A DNA stretch of 64,000 bases from Ascarosepion bandense (lineage: Eukaryota > Mollusca > Cephalopoda > Sepiida > Sepiidae): assembly GCA_037127315.1 (NCBI GenBank), contig JBBBDQ010000750.1, positions 4,615,001-4,679,000 of the forward strand. The letters run 5' to 3'. The notes under the pieces were generated by a model, which saw only the letters and a program-made list of their open reading frames with translations, was not told the DNA's origin and did not search any database. Below, piece after piece: positions 1 through 9,465 of this stretch (its first letter is position 1; each line of letters starts with the position of its first letter). Made by a program: the position numbers and the translations under genes.

Positions 1-155
1 TGCGAGATCGTTCGTGGAGAGATTGTTTACATTACGTGACGCAGAAAGCGACAGATTTTAAAAAATATTTGTAAACGTAAACCAATCTTTAATAATACTT
101 ATAAATTTTGTTTCAGAGAAAAAAAATTTAAGTGTATCTAAAAATGTTTAGCTAT
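1..155 (-). repeat. Inverted copy of PLE 3' flank (left arm)
   Basis: This stretch is a near-identical reverse complement of 594-751. It carries the same run from the GTTTAGCTAT end through the 'gacgcagaaagcgacag' block to the region of the window edge. The two arms enclose a Penelope-like endonuclease remnant. Inverted flanking repeats (pseudo-LTRs) are typical of Penelope-like elements, so this is probably an inverted pseudo-LTR cut by the window start. Confidence 0.75.
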
Positions 156-601
156 CAGGGAATTTCAAATGTCAGAAATCCCGTTGTTTAATTTGTAAAC
201 ACTTAGTAAAAGACGCAGTATTTTCTCTACCCAACACAAAGATCAAATTGTACACACCACGCCTCACCTGTGACAGCCAAAACATTATATATTTTCTCTT
301 CTGTTCAATATCTCCAAATAGTGGACATATTGGTGAATCTGGAAATAGCTTTAGATTCCGTTTCAATAATCATAAACTTAGCATACGCCAGAACAACCAA
401 TATTCCCCCATAGCCCAACACTTTAATCAACCGGGACACACATTAGAAAACTGCAAATGTTTACTAATAGACTCCGATTTTAGTTCTACACACTCACACA
501 GAAAGAAAGAAAAATACTGGATTTTAAAATTAAATACACACAGGCTAGGGTTAAATAGGGACTTAGGTATTTTGAATCTTTATAAATATTTCAATAGCTA
601 A
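152..601 (+). mobile_element. Penelope-like element, C-terminal GIY-YIG endonuclease remnant
   Basis: The frame is open from 152 (after a TAG at 149) to the TAA at 599-601, about 149 codons. It shows the organisation of the C-terminal endonuclease of Penelope-like retroelements: a cysteine motif (RCLICKHL), a linker, then IIYFLFC and GHIGES in the places of GIY and YIG, then RFRFNNHK and PIAQHFNQPGH, and a final basic EKYWILKLNT..GLN block. The YIG tyrosine is replaced by histidine, so activity is doubtful. No ATG start is needed because this is the 3' part of a longer ORF; the RT region is absent upstream, where the inverted flank begins. In intact elements this domain nicks target DNA to prime reverse transcription. 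Family assignment is from recalled motif patterns. Confidence 0.8.
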
Positions 602-751
602 ACATTTTTTAGATACACTTAAAAAATTTTTTCTCTAAAACAAAATTTATAAGTATTATTAAAGATAGGTTTACGTTTACAAATATTTTAAAAAATCTGT
701 CGCTTTCTGCGTCACGTGATGTAAACAATCTCTCCATGAACGCTCTCGCGA
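594..751 (+). repeat. PLE 3' UTR / pseudo-LTR (right arm)
   Basis: This begins at the end of the endonuclease frame and is the inverted partner of 1-155. A diverged direct copy lies at about 1202-1380 after a second endonuclease remnant, so this block travels with the element as its 3' non-coding region. Confidence 0.7.
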
Positions 752-788
752 AATACGTTTCTAATTTAAATTTTAAAATCATTTGTTT

Positions 789-827
789 CTGATGAAAGGC
801 CGAGGACGGTCTGAAATATCAAATATA
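789..827 (+). ncRNA. Hammerhead-ribozyme-like motif, copy 1
   Basis: The core CTGATGA (789-795) is followed by one extra A, then a 6-bp helix AGGCCG/CGGTCT (797-802 with 807-812, one G-U pair) closed by AGGA, then GAA (813-815), then a 4-bp helix ATAT/ATAT (816-819 with 823-826) around CAA, and an A at the expected cleavage position (827). This order matches helix II, the GAA strand and helix III of a type I hammerhead. Helix I pairing is not convincing, and the extra A before helix II is unusual. Hammerheads in the flanks of Penelope-like elements are established knowledge, and this motif sits 3' of one. Confidence 0.5.
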
Positions 828-937
828 ATAATAGAAATAAATAAATACTGTCAGAAAAATACATTTTTAAACTTACAACGTTTTAGTAGTTTTTCGTATA
901 CATATTATTAAGACAGTATACGTGGTTCATCACTATG

Positions 938-938
<1 letters not shown>

Positions 939-994
<56 letters not shown>
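939..994. repeat. (TA)n microsatellite
   Basis: About 28 uninterrupted TA units separate the first PLE copy from the second. Confidence 0.95.
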
Positions 995-996
<2 letters not shown>

Positions 997-997
<1 letters not shown>

Positions 998-1209
998 CAT
1001 ACGCCAAAACAACCCTTATTTCCCCATAGCTGAACACTTCAATCAACCAGGACGCACATTAGAAAACTGCAAATGTTTACTGATGGATTTCGATTTTAGT
1101 TCCACATACTCACGCAGAAAAATACTGGATTTTAAAATTAAATACATATAGACTAGGGTTAAATAGGGACTTAGGTATTTTGAATCTTTATAAATATTTC
1201 AATAGTTAA
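997..1209 (+). mobile_element. Second PLE endonuclease remnant
   Basis: This is a direct repeat of 380-601 with several substitutions and a short deletion in the 'agaaagaaagaaaaat' run. It covers only the last third of the GIY-YIG domain, starting at the AYAKT-type segment and ending at the same stop after N-S. It is followed by the same 3' flank and hammerhead-like motif as copy 1. The upstream part has been replaced by the (TA)n tract. Confidence 0.75.
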
Positions 1210-1328
1210 AATTTTTTTGGATACACTGAAAAAAATTTTCTTTAAAACAACATTTAAAAGTATTATTACAGTTAGGTTTACGTTTAAAAATATTCAAACT
1301 AAATTGCTTTCTACATCACGCGACGTAC

Positions 1329-1377
1329 ACATCTCGCGACGGACTCATCTCGCGACGGACGCATCTCGCGACGGACG
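1329..1377 (+). repeat. 16-bp tandem repeat in PLE flank
   Basis: Three consecutive units of 'catctcgcgacggac' plus one variable base lie in the 3' flank of PLE copy 2. In copy 1 a related single unit ('gaacgctctcgcgaa') occurs, so the triplication is local. Confidence 0.8.
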
Positions 1378-1401
1378 CTTCTAGTTTAAAATCATTTGTT
1401 T

Positions 1402-1440
1402 CTGATGAAAGGCCGAGGCCGGTCTGAAATATCAAATATA
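1402..1440 (+). ncRNA. Hammerhead-ribozyme-like motif, copy 2
   Basis: The layout is as at 789-827: CTGATGA (1402-1408), an extra A, AGGCCG/CGGTCT closed by AGGC, GAA (1426-1428), ATAT-CAA-ATAT (1429-1439) and A1440. The one change from copy 1 (A to C) falls in the helix II loop, so the pairing is kept. The (TA)n expansion begins inside helix III and the helix I side. Confidence 0.5.
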
Positions 1441-1507
1441 TATATATATATAATAATAGAAATAAATAAATACTGTAAAAAAAACATTTTTAACTTAAAA
1501 CTTTTTA

Positions 1508-1526
1508 CTAGTTTTCTCTCTGTCTC

Positions 1527-1612
<86 letters not shown>
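1508..1612. repeat. Compound (CT)n-(TA)n-(TG)n microsatellite
   Basis: The CT-rich part with GTCT interruptions passes into TA and then into a TG run. The open frames here are low-complexity translation only. Confidence 0.9.
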
Positions 1613-1613
<1 letters not shown>

Positions 1614-1984
1614 CGAAATCCGACAAGATGAATAGAGTGAGTAAAGAATAGGTAGGAAAAAAGTGTCTTCAATCTAACATGCTTCACTTTTAGCAAGCTT
1701 CTTCAGATATTTTTTTTTTTGAAGACGAATGATTTCAACTTTTTTTTAAATTCACGATACAGTATGTTGATTGAGATTTGATTTCATAGGTCAGATACAT
1801 GTCACGTGTAATGAAGTAATGGATGGATATTTTAAATGAAAGTATACGTATGCAAAAATCATGCTTGTGTCAAGCGTATTTTAACTATAGATGAATGAAG
1901 TGTGTTTATATGTTGGTAAAGTTTGTGTATGTGAATGACAAAACGAAATACATTTCCATTCAAAATTGTAGCCTAATCTTAGCT

Positions 1985-2338
1985 TATTTATAAATGGAAC
2001 TTTGTCTGTGTGTGTGTGTCTGTGTGTGTGTCTGTGTGTGTGTCTGTGTATCCGTTACCTATAGACTCCAAAACGGCTGAACCGATTTTCTTGAAAATTT
2101 ACACAGTTGTACTATAAGCATCTGAGTGTGTTCTTAGCTAGGTTTTGTATCGAGGTATCCCTGATAAATATCGAAAATCGATAATCGAAAAAATCCGGTA
2201 ATAGAAGGAGTGGTCCGATTTTAATCAAATTTGATACACTCATAGACAAAGACATAAGAAACGATATTCAGAAGTTTCAAGGTTGCAGTTCTTACAATAG
2301 AGCAGAAAATCGATAATATATATATATATAAGGCAAGA

Positions 2339-2386
<48 letters not shown>

Positions 2387-2548
2387 TGTTTATCTGTCTG
2401 TATGTCCTTAATACAAATCCACAATTTTTATCAGATTCTCACCAAACTTCACACAAATATTCTTTAGGCTGAGTCTGAGCTCCAGGACCATGGATTAGTT
2501 TTAAAGCTTTCATTACACCCGAGCGACGCCGGGCTATACTGCTAGTAA
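1985..2548 (+). mobile_element. Non-autonomous Helitron-like element (3' end)
   Basis: The right end has the features of a Helitron 3' terminus: a short hairpin (CCCG..CGGG at about 2518-2533), then about a dozen bases, then CTAG followed by T at 2548. The interior is non-coding, contains a (TGTGTC) stretch and a (GT)n microsatellite (2342-2386), and carries two similar 'ccgatttt' segments. No Rep/helicase coding sequence is present. The left end is not defined; 1985 is a guess. Confidence 0.4.
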
Positions 2549-2867
2549 TGTATACAAGTAAACATGCGACGAGCGATAGTCATTATTAAAATAAAATGAG
2601 AGAATCATGTATGAGTGTGTGTGTTTATGAGTCGGTAAAGTTAGCATGTGTGTGAATAATAAAACGAAATGCATTTCCGCTTAAAATTCTAGTGAAATAA
2701 TTTATTAAGCAAACTTTTTATAAATAGATAAATAAATTTTTGAAAGTAAGTTGTTAACTGTTAGAATCTTTGTAGTATTAAAATTTAAAAAAAAATTTGA
2801 AATCATTTGTCTTTAAAAAATCTTTGAAACGTTAGATTAAAGACAATTTTTCCTTACCCGTTATTTA

Positions 2868-2871
<4 letters not shown>

Positions 2872-2943
<72 letters not shown>
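2872..2943. repeat. (CT)n-(TA)n microsatellite
   Basis: CT units run 2872-2908 and TA units run 2909-2943. Confidence 0.95.
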
Positions 2944-2947
<4 letters not shown>

Positions 2948-3013
2948 TTTTATTTAACGTTATAAATTTTTTAATGGATACTCGTATTTGAGTGGAAAGT
3001 CTGTTTTTATTTA

Positions 3014-3051
3014 CACACACACATACGCACATACGCGCACGCACACACACG

Positions 3052-3112
<61 letters not shown>
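3014..3112. repeat. (CA)-rich then (TA)n microsatellite
   Basis: Alternating purine-pyrimidine DNA with CACA/CGCA units leads into about 28 TA units. Confidence 0.9.
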
Positions 3113-3119
<7 letters not shown>

Positions 3120-3133
3120 AACAGACATTATAC

Positions 3134-3304
3134 ATTATAATTTCTACTGGCGTTAATCGTTTAAGAAATTGTTGGAAAATATCTATGTGCAAACTCCCAC
3201 ACCGCAGAGATGCCGTCTTAAGAGTTTGCAGGTTCGATTCCTGCCGGAAGATAGATATTTTTCAAACGATTTCTCAAACGATTATGGCCAGTAGAAATTA
3301 TATG
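3134..3304. repeat. Foldback element with tRNA-like T-arm
   Basis: The arms at 3134-3187 and 3250-3304 are imperfect reverse complements ('ataatttctactgg', 'atcgttt', 'agaaat', 'aaatatctat'). The spacer contains a clean T-arm-like hairpin (GCAGG, 7-base loop TTCGATT, CCTGC at about 3228-3244), which also matches a pol III B box. A CTTAAGA loop of the Leu(UAA) type lies 5' of it, but the anticodon stem does not pair. It is therefore a tRNA-like remnant, not a gene. The window also shows GCAAACTC/GAGTTTGC pairing inside the spacer. Confidence 0.55.
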
Positions 3305-3599
3305 TCCATTAAAAAAATATTAGACAAATAAAAATTCAAATATATCGGCTAATGCCATTTTCATGGATTTTCGTTAAATTCCGTAGTTATGGTTGTTTTT
3401 TAGTTCTTTAGCGGCATTTGAGAAAATTTTTGTGATGTGATTGTGAACATTGCGTGGAGAACGGTATTTTAGACCTTCAACCCTACGACAAATAAGAATA
3501 GCAAAAAAAAAAAAAAATCAAATCAACATTTAAATAATGAGATTGAAAACCAGGATACGATACTAAAAAATACCATGAACCTGAATACAACGAAGCACT

Positions 3600-3905
3600 T
3601 TAGCATATCAACTTAAGTGCCTATAATGCCGATATAAAACACGACAAATAATCACAAAAAACTCTGCAACCTATTTCATGGAAATATATTACTTCCCAAT
3701 AATACTGACAAATACTTCTCCAGTCATACTTTAACAGATGACCAGATGTAATTCTGAAATCTAGGACTAAATTGTCATCTCCAACTAAAATTTAACTTTC
3801 CAACAAACAAGACTGAAATTGAAATTCTACACCAGTCCTTATGCCAATTGGAAAATGACAAATTAATAAAGCTCCACGCAAATCTCAAACATCTCCTTGC
3901 CAATT
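3600..3905 (+). mobile_element. Penelope-like element, N-terminal ORF fragment
   Basis: In one frame, across two stop codons, the translation contains KLCNLFHGN, then DKYFSSHTLTDDQM, then NLGLN, then KTEIEILHQSLCQLENDKL. A 'LT..E..VL.LGLNF' block followed by a helical region is typical of the N-terminal part of Penelope-like ORFs. It stops abruptly at about 3905, where an opposite-strand PLE fragment starts. It is non-functional. Confidence 0.5.
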
Positions 3906-3909
3906 TTGT

Positions 3910-4850
3910 GGTGGCATAGCCAATGTGATTTTTGACGGACTTGAATAGTTGAAGAACACAGATCTTCAAAGGACATATAAATTCGTAAACAGAAATGGTT
4001 CTCTGCAGTCTAGATTTTGCAGGTAAATTATTATTATTGATAATGAGGTTGGCAGTTTTGAATTTTTTATAATAGATAATTAATTTAATTTTCTTGTTTA
4101 AATTGGTCGGTGCTACATAATTTCGGATAATATTGCGAAATGAGGATTCTTTCTGTCTGTAGTTATTGTGCATTTAATTTTTGTAAATAATATTAACGTT
4201 GTTGTTGTCCGCGTGTTTGTGGTTGCCATTGGTTACGTTACGAAGAAAACGTTTGATATGGTAATCAAGTAAGTAATTTAGAAAACGTTGTTGACAAGCG
4301 TTTGTTTTAAATTGTTTATTTCTTTGAAGAAAAGCGGTTGGGAAGATGAATTCTCGTACGCTCTCGTGAGGAAATTTTTAATAACGCCGAGTTTGTATCT
4401 AAGAGGACATTGACTAATAAAATTAAGATGGTAATACTTTTTGCTTGTTTTTTTATATACTGAAGTTGTGAAAGTATTATTACTAGAATCTACAAGAACA
4501 TCCAGAAATGGAAGTTTGTTTTTTGGTTAAGCTCATATGTGAAATTGATAACAGAATCTTTTTTCAAAAGTAATTTTAAGATGATGAATTTCGTTTTTCT
4601 TGTCAGCTAAAAGGAAAATATCAATGTATCAAATATCAAAATATCAATGTATTGGTTTATTAACTTTTTTAAAAACTATGTTTTCAACGTGAGACATATA
4701 AGAGTTTAAGCATCACGGACCAAGAGGGTTTCCCTTATTTACACGATTAGTTTTGGTGTAAATATTGTCATGATAGTTGTAAAAAAGTACTTTAGTGGTA
4801 AGAGTTTTTTAAGAATTTTGAATTGATAGATGGGGGTGGAATTGAATTCT
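3910..4850 (-). mobile_element. Penelope-like element, RT C-terminus to GIY-YIG remnant
   Basis: Read from 4850 down, the minus strand shows GNPLGP (RT motif B region), a decayed palm (WYIDIF where YVDDIF is expected), KKNEIHHLKITFEKR, LPFLDVLVDSS, FTTSVYKKTS, CPLRYKLGVIKNFLTRAY and LFFKEINNLK (thumb), then after a frameshift KIKLIIYYKKFKTANLI, VYEFICPL and HIGYATTKLARR (linker and GIY-YIG core). This order is characteristic of Penelope-like ORFs. Several frameshifts and stops make it a pseudogene. It belongs to a different subfamily from 152-601: the endonuclease linkers do not resemble each other. Confidence 0.65.
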
Positions 4851-4896
4851 ATTAAAATACAGAGTTAATTATTATGTTAATAATTATAATTATCTC

Positions 4897-4898
<2 letters not shown>

Positions 4899-4957
<59 letters not shown>
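4899..4957. repeat. (TA)n microsatellite
   Basis: About 29 TA units follow the 5' end of the minus-strand PLE remnant. Confidence 0.95.
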
Positions 4958-4962
<5 letters not shown>

Positions 4963-5430
4963 ATAAATAAAATTCGTCACTTAGCTGATTGATTTTATAT
5001 TCAACATCTTGACTCTAGAGTTTTGAAGACGGACATTTTTGCAATTTTTGAGTTCATTAGTCAGGAGAATTAATTATAAGAAAGACAGTGTTCCGCATAA
5101 AAAAATAAAAGCAACGTCGATTAGTATATTTCAGGTGGATAACACTTGTAAGGCGAGCAAATTTTGTAAGTAAAGTGCTCAATATAAAGCACAGAGACTT
5201 AATAGTCAATAAATAATATGAAAAATTAAAACATTTAACTTTCTGTCTACAAGTTATGCGTTCAGCAGTTGAATATTATTAGGATTTTCATAAATGTTTT
5301 TGATCAGATTATAGGTGCGTATTATAGGCCAATGCGTGTTAAACGTTAGAATATATGGTAATTAATGAAGACCAAAATATTGACGCACGAAGCAAAATTC
5401 GAATTCATTACAGAGGATTACAATTCTAAG

Positions 5431-5464
5431 TAGATGATCTGTGATACAGCGAAACCGGCTTGTA
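5431..5464 (+). ncRNA. Degenerate hammerhead-like motif
   Basis: TAGATGA replaces CTGATGA, and the rest (CTG/CAG helix, GAAAC, GGCT loop, TGTA) matches the motif at 5715-5769. The two catalytic-core substitutions should destroy cleavage. Confidence 0.5.
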
Positions 5465-5759
5465 TGTGGATGACGAATAGATTATGCTCTCATTACGATT
5501 GTGCTGTCTAGAGAGGAAAATTTAATAAAAACAGTTACCACTTCTACGATTTATGCATAACTCTTCAGCAATGAATTGAGTTCTTTCGGTGACTGGCGTG
5601 TGTATACACCGCGTATATAGAACACGCTAATATTTCCCTTCTCTGATTGCATGAGTCTATGGCTTTAGTGACTCCGACTGACACCAAATCAGTCGAGTTC
5701 CGAAGCAAGTGGATGTCTAGCCACACTGATGAGCTGTGATACAGCGAAACAGGCTTGTA
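5465..5759 (+). mobile_element. Retrozyme-like monomer candidate
   Basis: This is the 295-bp interval between the predicted cleavage positions of two hammerhead-like motifs that lie in direct orientation. The shared tail 'ggcttgtatgt.gatgacgaata' occurs at both ends. It has no coding capacity. It contains a perfect 7-bp hairpin CGACTGA/TCAGTCG just upstream of the second motif. Size and layout are those of metazoan retrozymes, which are small non-autonomous retroelements released as circular RNA. Known retrozymes are not confined to any one host lineage. The identification is an inference. Confidence 0.45.
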
Positions 5760-5769
5760 TGTAGATGAC
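5715..5769 (+). ncRNA. Hammerhead ribozyme candidate with full core
   Basis: The motif has CTGATGA (5726-5732), helix II GCTG/CAGC (5733-5736 with 5742-5745, loop TGATA), GAA (5746-5748), helix III ACA/TGT (5749-5751 with 5756-5758, loop GGCT) and cleavage base A5759 in a GUA triplet. Helix I pairs ACA 5723-5725 with TGT 5760-5762 and, beyond an internal loop, GTC 5715-5717 with GAC 5767-5769. All conserved core bases of the type I hammerhead are present. An internal loop in helix I is expected for the tertiary contact with loop II. Confidence 0.7.
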
Positions 5770-5827
5770 GAATATATCTATCTTGGTGAGCAATACATAC
5801 GGCTATACATACGAATACACACACACA

Positions 5828-5831
<4 letters not shown>

Positions 5832-5876
<45 letters not shown>
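5832..5876. repeat. (GA)n microsatellite
   Basis: About 22 GA units follow a short CA run. Confidence 0.95.
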
Positions 5877-5879
<3 letters not shown>

Positions 5880-5939
5880 GTTAAAGTAATGTATCGTCAC
5901 ATATGGGAAGCAACTCCCTAGTATTCAGTTTCTAGTCCT

Positions 5940-6400
5940 GACTCCAAAAGCTTTTTCTCGTCCTTGTGGGTGATGAATTATTTTCCAACCTACAATTTCT
6001 TTCTAATACTCGAAACGTTGCAACTCTTTCGCTACTCTATAACTATTTCCGTAGAAAAAGTTCTGACGAACATTCCTTAGTTCCACTAAATCTGATCTTA
6101 ACGGCGGAGACCCGCCATGCCAGGCCCATTGAAGCGAGTCACCCTCATTTGCTTCGTTTTCCGCTGACGAGATGTAAATTCTACTCGAACAGCTTTTTTC
6201 CTCACTAATTTTGTGGAACCGACTCCTAAGCAGGTGCTTTCCCAATCACTACGATATTAACCCTTTCGGATCTAGTGTTGACTATTATCTTCTCGACATA
6301 ACCCTATAAACGGTATCTCTTACATTTTATTTTGTAACCCTGTACATCGAGTGGCTCTTGGGCTGTGTACAGAGTAAACATTATTGTAAAAAACGAACTC
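5940..6400 (+). mobile_element. Non-LTR retrotransposon, ORF2 C-terminus and 3' UTR
   Basis: The frame 5966-6208 gives LLYNYFRR, TAETRHARP and FPLTRCKFYSNSFFPH, the tail found after the RT of Jockey/CR1-like elements in this window (compare 'LFYKYFHG' and 'FYSNSFFSRT' in the 28-kb copy). The segment after it resembles 13760-13935, so a shared 3' UTR is likely. It is 5' truncated, with no RT domain. Confidence 0.65.
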
Positions 6401-7590
6401 ATTTTTGTGTCAGAAATAGGCGAATACTCATTTGCTAGACAGGTGCACTTTTTTCCGACTTTAACAGTTTTCTTATGGGTCAGATAAACGAAAGCGACCG
6501 GTAGACGTTATCAACAAATACCACTTTATGGGGTCTTGGATGTGTATCACTCGGAGAGAAGAGATTTACCGCCAATTCATTCAAATAACAAACATTACAT
6601 GTTAATGATTTAGTTTTCCCATATTTCGATTGTAGAATTCGATCAATAGTCGTGTAGAACGAGGAGATAAAGTGGGAGGAAAAGAGAAAGGAAGAGTGAT
6701 AAATAGAGAGAAAAAGAAGGGGATGGACTAGGAGATAAAGAGAGAGACGAGGAGATAAAGAGAGAGAGAAATAGAGAGAGAAAGAGAGGAAGATTGAGAG
6801 AAAGAGAAGCTGATAGATAGATTCTTTAAAGAAACAATTTATCGAAAGATAATGAAGTATGATAGAACTGCAGCAGGTTTTGTTCTGAGGTACAGAGAGG
6901 CCGATCTTAATAGGATGGCCAGTTCGCCCCACTGGTGGTTGGAGGTCACCTGACCCTGTCAGTTCCTTCGGCTCAGAGTCGCCCGAAGCTCTAGTAAAGC
7001 TCCAAGCAAGAAGCCGCGAGGCATACATAGTTCTTAATTTCTAGTATATGACGTTGAAATTGAAAATCTTTGAGGTAGATGATAAGAAAAAAAAATTCTG
7101 CCAATAGGGAAATGTAGACCAGAATAGTGTTTGTCTGTCTGTCTGTCTGTCTCTCTGTCTGTACGCACAAGACATACAAACTCACGAACTTACCTATGAG
7201 GTCTTTAAAAAGGTAAACCAACTTTTAAACTTGTTCTGACTTCATGAAAATTATCAAATTATTATTATATTATTATTATAATTATTTTTGCATTTAGATG
7301 TTGACACAAAATGTCTACTGGTTATCATTAGTTGCAGCACATCACGTTTTCTTAGTCTTCTCTTCAGGTGATTTCTGAAATCAGTAAAATATTTTAAAAA
7401 CAAAGAGTCCTGGGCCTATTTTCGGCTTGTTTAGATAGTTTACATAAAGTTATAGTAAAAAAAAAAGTTGTTTGCAAAGTCAAGAAAACAATGTAAAAGT
7501 GGTCAAAATCGGTGTTTTCGATCGAAAACAAGTGTTTTCAGCTTCTTGAAATATCTTACACAAAGTTATAGGAAAATAGGAAGCAATACT
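6400..7590. other. Unassigned interval
   Basis: No recognised gene. A purine-rich stretch (6660-6800, GAGA/GATA/AGAG) creates a spurious long minus-strand frame. A more GC-balanced block at 6870-7025 is open on the minus strand (about 50 codons) but matches no family I know. A CTGT-rich microsatellite lies at 7130-7170. Confidence 0.5.
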
Positions 7591-9465
7591 GACATCAGCA
7601 AACAACATTGCTCCAAAGGAAATTAGGCGCAGAAAGAAAAACGAGTGGATGACTGAATAGATTCTGGACATGATGCAAAGGAGGAAGAAAATGATATCAA
7701 GATATGGAATGGAGTACAGGGAACTACACAAGGAAATAAGAAGAAAATGCAGACAGTCTAAAGAGGAATAGTACAATGACAAATGTGCAGAAGCAGAGAG
7801 ATTGTGCAGGAATAATAAAGCAGACATGTACAAAGAAATAAAAGAACTGACAGGACAAAAAACCTGCTCTTCAACAGGATGTAAAAAATCCAAACGATGG
7901 GAAGAATATATAAAAGATCATTTCCACGACAAGAGAGATCAACCGATAATACGCAAAGATGAGGACGGACCGGAAATACTAAAGTGCGAAGTGGAATCTG
8001 CAATAGCCAAACTGAATAGAAACAAAGCCGCTGGACCAGACGGCATAGTCATAGAGCTGCTAATAGCCCTGGAAGAATTTGGTATAGAGAAAATTACAGA
8101 AATAATAAATGAATTTTATAATATTGGTGTAATACCAGATGACCTCAGGAAGTCGATCTTCATAGCACTACCTAAGAAGCCAGGAGCAAACGAGTGCGAA
8201 CTCCACAGAACCATCAGTTTAATGAGCCATATAACAAAACTGATCGTCCGAATCCTGATGAATAGAGCGAGAAGCAGAATCAGGCCAGAGATAGGTCAAG
8301 AACAATGCGGTTTCGTCAAAGACACTGGAACAAGGAATGCTATATATATGATTAGGATGCTCTCCGAAAGAGCAATGCATATGAAGAAGGACTTATACCT
8401 GTGCTTTATTGATTATGCGAAGGCGTTTGACAAAGAATTGATGGAGATGCTCGGTAGCCTTGACATATTTGGAAAAGACTTAAGAGTAATCAAGAATATT
8501 TACTGGTATCAAACCGCTTGTATACGGACAAGTAACGAATTCAGAAGATATACAAAGATAGAAAGGAGCGTAAGACAAGGATGTGTCTTTTCACTGAGAA
8601 TATTTTCAGAACCCTAGAAGTTATGCCTGGATTTGTCATCGAAGACCACAATTTAAACAACTTAAGGTACGCAGATGATACAGTGCTGATAGCAGATACA
8701 GAAAGGAAACTACAAGACATCCTACAGAAGGTAGCTGAAGAGAGTGACAAGAAAAGACTACAAATAAACTGCAAGAAAACCGAATGCATGGTCATCAGTA
8801 AAAAAGGCAGCCCAATATGCCAAATACAGGTCGGGGATACTAGAGTCAAGTAGGTACAAAAATTTTAATACGTGGGAAGTGTTATAACAGAAGACGGAAA
8901 GTGCGACACAGAGATCCGAAGGCGAATTGGTATAGCGAAGGAAGCATTCCAGAAATGGAGTAAAGTATGAAGAAACAGGACAATTTAGCTAAAAACAAGG
9001 AAGAGAGTACTGGATTGCTATGTGTTGTCCGTTCTTCAATATAGCAGTGAATGCTGGACAATATCATCAAAGATGAAGGAAAACTTGAGGCAACTGAAAT
9101 GTGCTTCCACAGAATGATGCTGCGGATATCATGGATCGAGCATGTGAGCAATGATGAAGTTTTAGAAATGATAGAAACGAAAAGGAAATCAATACTGAGC
9201 ATCAGGAAGAGACAGCTGAAGTTCTTGGGACATGCAATGAGGAAGGAGGGCTTAGAGAACCTAATACTAACAGGCCAGATAGAGGGAAAAAGGAGACAGG
9301 GAAAAGCAACAGATAACATATTTGAAGGACCTAATCAGGTGGATGATGGAACGAGGGTTATATAGTGTAACAGGAGAAGGCGTGCTAAGAGCCACCAGAG
9401 ATAGGGAGACGTGAAAAGCCATGATCGCCTACGTCCTGAAGGGACAGGGCACATAGAAGAAGATA
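7590..9465 (+). mobile_element. RTE-like LINE, ORF2 pseudogene with RT domain
   Basis: This is the longest copy of this LINE type here. The 5' part (7590-7890) encodes a basic helical linker with internal stops. The RT follows from about 7980: NRNKAAGPDGI, LPKKPGA, EQCGFVKDTGTRNA, CFIDYAKAFDK (motif A, with the usual VRH after it deleted), RQGCVFSL (motif B, decayed) and, after a frameshift near 8590, LRYADDTVLIAD with the intact catalytic YADD. C-terminal blocks DGKCDTEIRRRIG and RQLKFLGHAMRKEGLENL follow, with further stops and a frameshift near 9095. It ends in a GAA-rich tail ('acatagaagaaga'). The apurinic endonuclease domain is missing. It cannot be functional; the clade is judged from memory of RTE-type proteins. 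Confidence 0.8.

Noticed and set aside
5966..6245. Overlapping 80-codon frames on both strands as a host gene
   Set aside because: The plus frame matches the C-terminus of a LINE found many times in the window; the minus frame is its shadow.
6480..7028. 182-codon minus-strand frame
   Set aside because: Its centre is a GAGA-rich tract, and the remaining 50 codons resemble no known domain, so I leave it unassigned.
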